NCBI GenBank assembly: GCA_008694505.1
Contig: VZDJ01000219.1
Span: forward strand, 5,168,081 to 5,232,080
Reading direction: 5' to 3'
DNA length: 64,000 bases
Source: Cyanoderma ruficeps
Lineage: Eukaryota; Chordata; Aves; Passeriformes; Timaliidae
In this document: positions 24,601 to 36,000 of the stretch, in pieces
How positions within the stretch are numbered: the stretch's first letter is position 1
How the letters are laid out: each line of letters opens with the position of its first letter
Program-made: the position numbers and the translations under genes
The notes under the pieces: generated by a model
What the model was told of the DNA's origin: nothing
Seen by the model: the letters and a program-made list of their open reading frames with translations, nothing else
Databases searched by the model: none

Positions 24601-26200
24601 TGCAGTACTGCATTCTTGGACACATTAAACATGGGAGGTTCTTCCTGGGCCTGGTGCTATGCCTGTGGAATCACTGGAAGACTCTCTTATATATAAAAAA
24701 ATCACAATAAAATACATTTTTCAGGAAGATACTCTTGCTTAGTTATATATTTTGTATGTTCTTTGCTTGATGTATTGCACAGAGAGAAAACTGTTCTGCT
24801 AAAATGCACAAAGTGTGAGCAGAAACCAGACCAGAGTCTTTAACCCCATTTGGGCAGGAAATACATGGAATTATTCTGTCCTGAAAGGCACATTTGCAGG
24901 TTAAAATGCTTGATGCACATCAGGTGAGATAGAGATTATGAGGTTTTTATTGATGAAGTACCATTTTGCAATCTGCCCTCACTGTTAGTCAGTATCTATC
25001 AGCAACAGTAAAGCCCAGTCTCATTTTTGCCATGAATATAAAATTCTCATGTGTAACGAAATAATCTGACTTTAACCTCTGGAATGAAAAAATTAACTTA
25101 GGTGGGGTTTTTTTTATTTTAGTTTTTTTTTTAAATTAGTTTTACATGTGTTAAAAGCACAAACTGCTGATCTATATGTAAATAAATGCTACAAGATGAA
25201 TGTAAAATGGGAAAGAATATACTATTTTTGCATGGTAATAGGTTACTTAAAGACCTCTTGATGCCTTAGAAAAAACTGAAAAAAGCATTTTATTTAGAAG
25301 CAATTCTGTTGGCATACTTTTTGTATCTTTAGTTCACTTTGGTTTTCTCTGGGGGAAAAAAAATCAGAAATCATTGTTTCTTCTTGGAATTTCTGTTCTT
25401 CAGTATTTTGCACATTTGGTGGTTTCTATACCACCTTTGCGCCTGTGAAACAGCAAAGCTTTTTCACAGAGAAAATCTGGATGCCTGTAGCCCAGAAGTG
25501 AAAAAGTTTTAGATCCCTTGAATTCATCCAAAGAAAAATGTTTTCTGAGGCATCTGGAGTCTCTTTAAGCCCTTCATTTTAGCTTTTTGTTATGTATTTT
25601 AGTAAGTAAAAGCAGCCAACAAATGAGGCATTTTGGTAAGTGTTGCCTATTGTATTTTCAACTGAAAGTGAAGGGGGGTAAAATTTAACATATACATTTG
25701 TGTAAAAAAAATCCTAACTTATTAAAAAATTTTCAGTTTTGGTATATTAGCATGTATATCGAAGAGTCATCTATGGAAACTTTTGTAAAGAACTAAATTC
25801 TCACCTTTCTCAAAACTTCTCATAAGATTTTCTCATGGACTGACATAGAATAAAAGCTCTTTTATAAAATCTGTTGTTCCTCCAGCACTTTGTCTTCACC
25901 ATCAGTATGAAGTCATTCGGAATGTGTGCCTAAACTAAATGTATTGTAAAAATAAGAAATAATGTAAAATAAAATAATGACCAAAACCATACTGGGACAT
26001 GAGATTGATTTTAGCAATCTCCTATGAAAACAAATTGTTGCAAAGTTCTCTGAAGATGCAGCAGTCTTTCTGCAATGGTTTCTTTTTTTTATTTTATTTT
26101 AAATCAGTAACATAACCAAATGTATATGCTTGTTTAATATAAATTGACAATTGGGAATGCATAGTATTTTTTCAGACTGTGTCTAAACGAATAAAGTTTC
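21679..26200 (+). other. ACSL6: Probable long 3' UTR of ACSL6
   Basis: This is a 4.5-kb AT-rich stretch without recognised repeats or coding signal and with many AATAAA hexamers, at 22002, 23355, 23414, 24706, 25181, 25849, 25968 and 26190. Absence of transposons over this length up to the last signal suggests it is largely transcribed 3' UTR with alternative poly(A) sites. Low-complexity GT-rich sequence lies at 24465-24520. Where transcription ends is inference. Confidence 0.55.
26190..26195 (+). terminator. ACSL6: Last candidate poly(A) signal of ACSL6
   Basis: AATAAA, the most distal signal before the CR1 fragment and the CpG island of the next gene. Which of the eight hexamers is used cannot be told from sequence. 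Confidence 0.35.
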
Positions 26201-26254
26201 AAAGCATTCGGGCTCTATTTGGGTTTCTGTGTGCATTTGTATCTCCCTTCACTT

Positions 26255-26402
26255 GGATATCCAGAAACTCCTGGAAGTGCCCAAAGCCAAGTTGGATGAG
26301 GCTTGGAACAAGCGGGTGTAGCAGAAGGCGTCCCTGCCCATGGCAGGGGCTTGGAATAGAACTACATTTGGGATCTCCTCAACCTAAATCATTCTATGAT
26401 TG
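26255..26402 (+). repeat. CR1 LINE 3' fragment
   Basis: 'gatgaggcttggaacaagcg', 'gtccctgcccatggcagggg' and the terminal 'atcattctatgattg' identify a CR1 3' end. It separates the ACSL6 end from the MEIKIN promoter. Confidence 0.9.
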
Positions 26403-26559
26403 CATACGCTCTATTTTTTCAGGTAATGAAGCAACGAGACGACTCCCCTCTACAAACTGAAGCTGACACACGGGGTCCGATCAGTACAGGGACTATGACA
26501 CACGCTATTTATTTACTCCATTTTCATACACGAGTTTTTCCCCTGTGAGGGCTGTGAGG

Positions 26560-27050
26560 CGCTGGCATAGGCTCCCCTGGGAGTGTTCCAGGCAGGGTCG
26601 GACGGGGCACACAGCCCCCGGACCGCGCCCTGCCCACGGCGGCTCCCTCACAGTGCCCGCTCCCTCACGACGGGGCGCGGGCGGCTGCCCCGCGCATGCG
26701 GGCTGGGGGCACGGGGGCGGTGCCGCCTGAGGGGCCGCGGGCCGGGCCGGGCCGGCCCGGGGTGGCTGCGGGGGCTCGAGTTGTCATGGAGCGGGACCGC
26801 GGTCTCCGAGGCCCCTGCGCCGGGAAGGCACCGCGGAAAAGGCGCCGCGCCTCCCCTCTGCCGGGGACGGCCGCTCTTCCGAGCAGCCGGGCCGGCGTCT
26901 CCCAGATGTGCCGGCGGCGGCTGTTCGGGAGCGCGGGGCCTCGCGGGCCTGAGCCCGCCTGTAAGCGCCTCTCCTGGGCGGTGGCGGGGCTTGGGGTGCG
27001 GGAAGCTGGGCCGGTACCTGCGGGAAAGGGTGGGGAAAGAGGATCCTGCG
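26560..27050 (+). promoter_or_regulatory. CpG-island promoter of the MEIKIN-like gene
   Basis: There is an abrupt change from AT-rich sequence to about 500 bp of CpG-dense, GC-rich DNA with GGGCGG-type and GGCCGGGCCGGGCC tracts. It contains the first coding exon. No TATA box was seen. The transcription start cannot be placed exactly. Confidence 0.75.
26786..26960 (+). CDS. MEIKIN: MEIKIN exon 1
   Basis: The ATG at 26786 has G at -3 and G at +4. An in-frame ATG at 26696 would add 30 low-complexity Gly/Pro/Arg residues but sits in a poor context, so 26786 was chosen. The exon encodes MERDRGLRGPCAGK followed by a basic RKRRR patch (possible nuclear signal). It leaves in phase 1 at donor GTAAGC. 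Confidence 0.7.
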
Positions 27051-30000
27051 CTATGCTTTGTCTGGTGTGTTCTCGTGGGTAAAGATGCTGGGCAGCGTAA
27101 TCCGACCAAGGTTGTTACCAATAGTGCCCTCGGTGTCCCCCCAAAGGTTTGTTCCTCACACGTATGCCCAGCGCAGCGGGTCCTGTGTGAGATTGAGAAG
27201 TGGTTTCATGTCCCTCACCGCTTGGACGAAGCACACTGCTGTTCTAGAAACAGAAGTGTTGCTTGTATTTTAGCTGCTAGTTAGCAATAGGAAGGATTTT
27301 TCCTTGTCTGACTGCCTCCCCGCCATTTAATCAAGTTGGAAGAGGGGACTGAGAAATGGCTAAACAAAAGCCTTGGTTACGTTTGAGAAAATACTACAAG
27401 AATTGCTTCATTACTCAAAAGGAACTGCCGTTGTTGAAGGCAGTGCAGCAGATAGCAAGTTAAGAATTTGAGATCTGTTAAGAAAAAATGCAGTTGAAGG
27501 GAAGGGATGGGAATCAAGGCTGACAGAGTATGGGGAAGACCAGCATGGGATGTGTTGATCTTGGGCTGATCTTGGTAATTTAAAAGTAAAGCTTTGCTGT
27601 TATAGGGTACAGTGAACACTTGTTGCCTTATTCCTGCTCTGCTGGCTCCTGCTCTTTTATGTATTTAGTACTCCTTTGCACAGGACTGGGTGCAACCGGC
27701 TGCCTAGAGGTCTTCCATATGCTTGAGAAAAAAGAAGGAAAAGGATCAGTTCTGTCCACATATCATCCTGTCTTCAATTCCCAGGAAGCTTCAGCTGATG
27801 GGCTCTGTGTGGCCCTGGGGAAATGCAGTGACTCAAGTTTTAGTGTGGGGATCCTTTGCGGTCATAAAAATGTAACTCTAGAAAGTTTGACTGTTTCTAG
27901 CTCTTGGATAATGAAACCAAAGCACAAAGCTAAATGACTTAGAGAATTAATTTTAGGATAAGAAAATACGTCTCTGAAATTTGCTGGTTACTGATTAATT
28001 GTGTCATTGATGCCATTTGGGATTATATACAGTGAGGACCAGTTTATGTAGACATCCTTGATACTCCTAATAAACTCCATTTAAAACTGATTTGTACTCA
28101 AACTACTTTGTATCAAGGTAAAGGTTGCTTCCAAGGTGGTGGAGTTTTTTCCTTTTAATCAACAGGTTTCTAAAATATGAGAAGTATTTTTTTTAAGTCT
28201 GCTTTTCGTTTTGTCTTGATATACTGCTGAAAAAAGCAAATTCAGATTTTACATTGTGATAATAGGGTCAAAAAGTGTTATGAGTGTAGAAGGTGGGAAC
28301 AACTAAATGTTCTCTGTTAGAAATAATAATCTAAATTCTAATGTTGAAATTATCATTACTGAACTGAATATTTATTCTCTAGGCCTGAAGAAGAAGTTCA
28401 GTGGGAAAAACCTACCAAAGATTAAAGAAAAAGTTGAATGTACTGAAGAGAGCTCTTCATGCAACCAAAGGTCAGCTAGAACTCATTCAAACACACCATT
28501 GTTAAGACTTGCTAGTAAATTATACTGTTTTGCCTTGTGAGAGGGCTCTTGAAACAATGCAGCCTGAATTATCAGTGCACTCATGTTTGTCAGATTATTT
28601 ATTGACACCCCATAAAGACATTTTGGATTTGTTGCTTTTATCTAAAACAGTGTAGCTCTGTGATTGAACTTGGTTCTGGTTTTCAATTGCAGCAATCAGC
28701 TGACTGCCAGAGAAACAACAGACTTCAAGATAAAAGAAGAGGAACCAGAAGAAAGCAGTGTACCACTGAAGGTGAAAATGCTGTCTTGCTTTTTATCTAC
28801 TAGTGATGGAGGATAAATCAGAGAAATGTGACACTTAAATTCTTTCTCTATTCAGGTAAAATTTCCTATGAGTTATGTCTGTGTGTGCCCACGCATTTTT
28901 CAGGCTGAACTTGGTCGTGTATTTTTGGATTACATTTTCTATGTCTTTGGCCAGAATAAAAGCTGTTGGAGCTGCTGGTAGCATGAGAAAACATCAGTAT
29001 TAATTATCCTGGACAAGGCAAGGCTGTAGGAATTGTGTTGTGGAAGAGGTCTCAGTAGATAGTGATTCCAGAGAACTGCTCACTTCTAGGTCAGCTGCAG
29101 ACCTTTGACAGGTCACTGATGCTCTTTCTTATGTTATTAAAACTGGAAGAAAATGATTGGAGATGATGATGCAGAAGTGTTACAGGACAGTTCATACTGC
29201 AGTGGCAAGAGAACAGTGAACCAGGTGTGTTTGAACTGAAATCTGCTGCAGCAAAGGGCACAGGTGATACTGGTATAAAACTATTTTTCTTTAAAATGTT
29301 AGCTACCAATTATTTACATTTTCTACAAAATGCCTAGTTTTATAGAATCTACTGCCTACACATCATAGATGTTTGCATTTATAGAAATGCTGTAGGATTC
29401 TGAAAGTGAGGACTGGGTGCCTGAAAGAAAAATGAAATCAAAAGACAATAAAGTTCATTTCTCCACCTCTGTTGTGCATAAGTTCAGTTGATGTCATTAT
29501 GTCTTCAATGGCAGTCTCATCCAGCAGAGATTGCAGGATCAAATGATGGGATATTCATCATGAATCTTAGAGCTGTAAGACTGCAGATTTGTTAGTGTAT
29601 GTGCATGAAAAACCCTGCTACAAATGACACTGTGAATAGCATGCTTAGGTGGTGAAGTAGAAGACAGTGAGTTTTCTCAGCATCTGCTAATGTAGGATGA
29701 TATTTAAATGCCTTTCTTTGTCTACATTCAGTTTCCTCAGGTTGTTTGTATTGGTCTTTTAATTTTAGGAATCCAAAATAACCTTTGAAAGTAAAGGAAG
29801 TTTGAAAAATGCTGAAGTGACTTCAAGTGAGTATAATGGCAATACATTATATTATCAAATATATTTTATATCAATATTAAACTAAATGTAAAATTCATTA
29901 TATAATTTTATTTTTGGAAAAGTACTGATCTATACTGTGCTGGTGGTGTACTGGTTCTGGCTGTGTGCTATTAGAAAGTGAAGGTTTTGATACCACTGGC

Positions 30001-33000
30001 TGAACTTTTCTGCCTCTTATTACAGCCTGGGCTCACATGAATTGGTTGTAGGCAGCACAGACAGACCCACAGCACCTGAGCCAGTCTTAAGCCCAGCCTG
30101 TTGGAAACCACATGGTCTTGGTTTTATCATTGACAGAACTAGTTGTGGACATGAGTTCTTCAGTTTACTCAAAACTGCATTTCTAAAAGCTTGTGACCTA
30201 TTTAAGAATTACCCTACTAGAGGAAAAATTCTTCAGGTGTGTCTTGTGAGCCTTGGGCAAAGAAGGTGTCTTCTCTTGGCTTATGGTAGTGTATGAAAGT
30301 AAACAAAAGATGCCCTTTGTTTGCTTCTTTAACTGTATTATGACTCATTATAAGATTCTGACATGGCAATATTTAGCTCATTACAGGAATGAAACTCAGA
30401 TAAGGAAATCCTGATGGTTTGTACAAGATGATAGATTTTTTTAGCCACTTTTTTTGTCTCTTTCTCTAGGTTCAGAAATGACTCTTCCCACAGGTGTTTC
30501 CACCTTTCTCATAGAGTGTTTAGATGAAGATTCAACTGCAGATTATAGCACTGCTAGTGACAGCCTGAAGACTTATTCATCCCCTGAAACATTCAGAGAT
30601 GATGATTTGGGTGAGAGTTTTGGGGACTTTTTTCCAGTTTTATTTGATGTAGAAAATGTGGGGAGACTGTCTACAATAGAAAGACTTTCGGCCTCCCTTG
30701 GTGTGACTCACCAGGTTATATTTTTGCTTAACATGGAATCTGTGTATCTCCCCTCGGATCTGGTGTGAATCAGGCCCTTGTGTAATTTGAAACCCACTTT
30801 AAACATGAAGTGCTCAGTGTTGACACAAACTGTTTATTGGGAATGAACCACAAATGTGTGTTCAGTCGATTTCTTTCCAAACTTTTCTGCAGCTGTTTGA
30901 GCCAAGACAGTGCTTTAATTTTGCTTTTTAGTTCCTGTCCTGCAAATGTCATTGCTTTCAGTTTGATCACAAATTTAATAATTCAATGAATTTCAGCATA
31001 AGAAATCTGCACTTATATTTTTTATGTCCAGAAAGATGCAATTTTTACTCGGTGGACCTTGGCAAGTACAAGAACTCTACTCTCCTGGACTCCAGCAAAG
31101 CAGTGACCATAGATAAGATACCACAGATCCCAAATCTTTCAGCAATATTAGGTAATTCTTTCCCACAATACTTCAGGATATGAACAGAAATTTCACTCTG
31201 GTGTGAGGAACCTGTATAAAATATATAATGGTCATTTTATGTAAGGTCTGTCTGCATTGCAAGTGGTCTGCGTTTGCTTCTAATATTGTGCTTCATAAGT
31301 CAGTTTGCACTAAGAAATTGTCTGGTCTAAGCTGGCATAGCTTTTTCATTTAAAGTTTAGCTTTCATGTTTTGATTTTTCTTAGAACCTGTACCAGAGGA
31401 TTTTCCAGACCGATCCATTAGAAGGTAATCGCTACAGCAGACTCTTTGATGCACCTGAATGTTCAGACTCTTCTGAGAGATACTTAAAAGAAAGGCCAGT
31501 ACAAATAAGCCTCTGCTCCTGCAAACACAACTGTGGAGTTTCAGCTACCTGTGTCCTCACTAACTTTGATATTGGTGGAATTTATCCCTTTTCAACTCAA
31601 CCTATATTTTCCCAGGATTTTCTTAATAATAGTTTGATTTTTTAAAATGTTAACATTCATTCAGTATAATTGTTTTTTCTTCTTTTCCTCTTCTAGAAAG
31701 AGACTATCAAACTGCTATTACAGTTCTTCAGCATCAAGCATTTCAACTACAGTGGCAGGTAAAATATGACCTGAAGCAGTTGTACTAGCTGTGAGAACAG
31801 AATATTCTACCCAAACTTAAATGATTTCGCAGTATCTAAACCAGGCTTCTACTGTGTCATTTGTCTTCCAGCGCAGACTAAACTCAGTTGTGTCTAGAAG
31901 GGAAAGTGTAAATTGAAAAATCATCCCAGCAAATAAGACTTGGTTCTAATTAATGTTTTAGGAGAAGAAAACAAAAACAACCAACCATCTCAATTTAATC
32001 ACCCATGATGCTCAATGGAAATTGACATTTCCTATTTACTTTACCCAGGAACACAACTGTTTATGTCATGCTCTTTACTTGAGCTTGTTTCATATCAGCT
32101 TCACAAATACATTGAGTCCCTGATATAAGTACTCTTCTGATCTGTGGCTAATACAATTGTGTCTGTGGCCCAGGTACCATGTAATTTCCCTCTGCTTAAT
32201 TTGGAGTGTAATGGCAGCAGAAGTTGCCACTGGTAAAGACTGCTGTGATTATGCAGGTCTCTGGTCCCACAGTATTTACCCAGCTGTAAATAGCCAGGTG
32301 AAAATAAGATTAATAAGCAGCCTTGTTTACAGAATGGGAGAGGAGTAAAGCAGTACTGATGGTGGGGAGAAGGAGATGAGGGTTATACTGGAGGGAAGAA
32401 CTGTGTTTACATAGGTGGCTTTGGAATTATTTCTCTTTGAAAACCATCCTGTAAGACATGGGGTAGAGAGTAGCTGTGGTCTTTGTCTCAAAGTTAATTA
32501 ATGTGTTGGAAATCTGTCACAGGAAAAAAACTCTGTAAAATAACAGCTGCAAGAGAGGAAACTCCAGACCTAAAAAGTGGTATGCGCTGTTCTTCACCGT
32601 TAGGACCGGAAAACAAGGTGAAAGATCCTTAATAAATCAGCGAGGCTGTAACACAAATGATTTGCTTCTTGTATGGGTGGAAAACTCCACCTAGAGGAAT
32701 AGCAGTTTCTGCAACACTTGTAAAGCAGTGTTGCAGCCAGGACGGAGTGAAGATGTAGCTTGTATCTTCCTCTCAATAGAGGAATAATCGTGGATGTCTC
32801 CAATCTCACTTTTTCAGACTGGCTGTGTCAGTGGTACTGAAGTGGGTTGTGTAGAGCTTTACTATGACAGGGGGACTCTTTTCCTAGTGCTTACCAGGCT
32901 AGAGATTCACTTTGTAACACAAAATGTAATTATTTCCCTATTTAGCATGATAATCAAACACCTAAAGCCAAAAGGTCGAAGAAAAGAGCAAGCCGTTTTA

Positions 33001-36000
33001 ATCCCTTAGAAGAAGGTTCATCATCGTTTAGGCAGCTCGATGCTCCAGAAAACAAGTCTGCCAGATCAAAGGGGTTTGCAGCAGAAATTCTACCAACGAA
33101 ACCGACAGATGCTGTGGTGGTGAGTATTCCTGTTGTGCCCCACTGATTAACACTGGCATGGAATAGAAGTGGAAGTTGTGAATCCTGACTGAAGTTACAG
33201 TTAAATAGGAGAAGTGCCACATCTGAAATGTCTGTGCTGCAGTAAACTTATTCTTTGTCTTAATTTTGGAGAGCATAAGACCAAAAAAACCCCTGAGTGA
33301 CAGGAATTCTGTACTTAAATCTGAAGAACTAGTAGTAATCTTAATGGAGTTCCTAAAGTATTGTGTACTTACAGGAGAATACTGTAGGAGTAATAATAAA
33401 CAGCAAAGACTTTGAAACTGATACTGAGTTCTTCTCTGTTTTTGTTCAGCAAATGACTTCCACCATGCTAATCATGGAGGAAGATATAGTTCTAAACAAT
33501 CCTGGTCATGCTCAGCCTCTAGAGCTAGATGTGAGTGTCTGATTTTATTTTTTTTTTAATTATTAAAACCAAAGAAATCATTGCTTGTGGCACATTCCAT
33601 TTCTGCCCATATGTATTACACTGCAAATTGCACAACAAACCAGTAAACTCTGGGCAATTAAAAAACCCAAACAGCCCAATCTAGGAATTTGTTTTGTATT
33701 TTTACAAATGTAATGTAAAACCAGCACTCGTTTCCTTACTTGCACGAACTCTTTGATTCAAAATTGATATTTAAATGCCAGTTTGAATTCTTTGTCAGTA
33801 CAGCTAGTATAGTTCTGCCATTTGTCTCTTCACACTTGAGCTAGTGCATAGTTAGATAATAGATTAATAAATAGCTAATTAATAAATCGAGAACACCAGG
33901 GTCTTGCTGAATCCCTAAATAATTTTTATTTAAGCAATAGAATATCTTTTGCATGAGTCAACAAGCATTAGCCAATCTGAATTGTTCTCTGTTATTTAAC
34001 TGGGCAGTTACTCATGTATATTTTGTTTTCTGACGGAGCTGTAGCTTAGCTTGTCTCCAGTGTGTAAAGCCTCACCTGGGGAAGACCTGTTCCTGAATAC
34101 CACAGGTCCATTTGTAAATTCAGAAGAAATTGTTCCTGCATCTCTGAGCTCAGAAAGAGAAATTGCTCCCCAAAGTCCAGAAGAAAAGAATATTTTAAAG
34201 GTTCTGATTTTACTGCACTTCTTAAATCCAGTTTTATCATGATAATTTTTTTCTACTGTATATTTAATCCTTACAGTATCAAAACTGCTAAAGAGAATGT
34301 TTAAAGCTTTGACACTTTCTATCACCCTTTCCAATAGCGTGTTGAGTGTACACAAGTAGTCTTAAATGTGTTCTAGTGACATGCCTTGAAACGTGCATGT
34401 AATTTCTAATTTCCCTAGAAGAAAGCTAAAAGAACATTTCTTCAGTGGGAATAGTTGTGTGAATGAAATGTCATTAATCTTTTCAGCCTCTGTGTGACAG
34501 ACAAGAAATCTGCTCCATCGTTAGACTGTCACCAGGCCAGAGGCCTTCCCGGCTCCAGCAAGTTCCAGTTAAGTGGAAGGAGTTCACTCTTCCCAAAGGA
34601 GTGCCTGAAGGTAAAGGAGTATATAGACTTGGGTTACTGTGCAGATGCTAACTGGTTAGTTGAGTGTTTAAAGGTTGTTGGGCTTTTTTTTTCTTAAAGT
34701 CTGAATATTTAGAAAAATCACAAGACTAAAAAGAGTGAAAGATGCAGAAAACTTCAACTCTCTGGCTTAATACTGTTCTTGTACAACAGTACTTTATTAA
34801 AATTGCACTAACGTCTTCTCCAAGGATCTTTAGCAGAGGAATTAATACAGTCATAAGCTACTTCAGAATTAAGGCCTTATTATTATTCTGTGCTTTATTT
34901 CTAGGATGAGCAAGCCTGAGTTGAACTTTGGCATTCACTGCCACCCCTCCACCAAAGTAGTTCAAGTTATCAGTGATGTTTTTCTTTAAAAATTATCAGT
35001 TTCTCATAAGGTTTCTGTTCTTTTCTCCTGAAACCCTTAACATAGGGAAAGCTCCTTTCTTCACTTCCTAGGTTTTTGTTAAACAAAAATGACAACTGTG
35101 AACAAAACTGTCTCGTCACTTAACACGGAGGTAAAAGCCCCTCCCTTTCTCATCTCTCATGAAGTTTCTTGGTGTACCACTGGATGGCACATGTCTTCCA
35201 AAGTTTAAAGTAGTTCTTCTCCAAGTTTCCTGAAAGTTGTGTGTCGTTGTTTTAATTCAGTACAGAGATACTGCATAAGTGTGGCAGCTTTCAAAAATAC
35301 TGAACACACAAAAATTTTCATTTGCAGTCTCTGAGGTCCAAATGTCTTCTGTAGCAATGGGGAACAAAGAGACACGGACTCCCTTGTGCATGTGAAGGAA
35401 ATCACTTTATTGTAGAAAAGACTCCCCTTTTATATCTTTAACTTCCACTGGACATAACCAGAATTTTACCAGAAGTAGGGCACCCACTGGCTGCTCAGCT
35501 GCAGCCTGCTGTCCACGTGTCCTAGCACCCAGTCAACCTCCCACTCACATGCTGTCCATGTGTTCCTCCTCATAACTGCCTCTCACCCCCAAACTGACCC
35601 CTAACCATCCAGCCTGCAGCTGTGCCCTCCAGGGCTTTCTACTAATCATAAGCTTTAATAACTTTAACAATTACAACCCCATATACCACAGGTTTCCTAC
35701 TTTATTACCAGTTATATGCAGGATCTAGAATGCAGGGAAGTGCTTGTAAGTATGTGTGTGTATGTATTAATTAATGACACTCATCAGATGCTTCTGTACA
35801 GATCAAAGAACTGGGATGCTGGGTCATGTACCCAGCAGAACACAGAACACAGGTTATACTTGGTGGGCAAGTGAATCAGAAATTAGCAAGTAGTATTGTC
35901 AGAACAAAAGTTTGGTTTTCTTACTCCTTTTCTAGAGGGTCCTGGTGTCAGGAATTAGATCCCACTGTGGTGGAGGGTTATGCTGGATGTTTTGTTCTCT

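Noticed and set aside
26583..27284. 233-codon plus-strand and 157-codon minus-strand ORFs at the MEIKIN promoter
   Set aside because: Low-complexity by-products of the CpG island; the splice donor at 26961 interrupts the overlapping real exon.
34050..34062. Second AG acceptors (gcttag, gtctccag) for MEIKIN exon 12
   Set aside because: In phase 0 the first gives a stop within six codons; only the acceptor ending at 34044 keeps the frame open.
34906..34935. Acceptor atttctag followed by GATGAGC as next MEIKIN exon
   Set aside because: In the required phase it gives Gly followed at once by a stop; no reason to prefer it.
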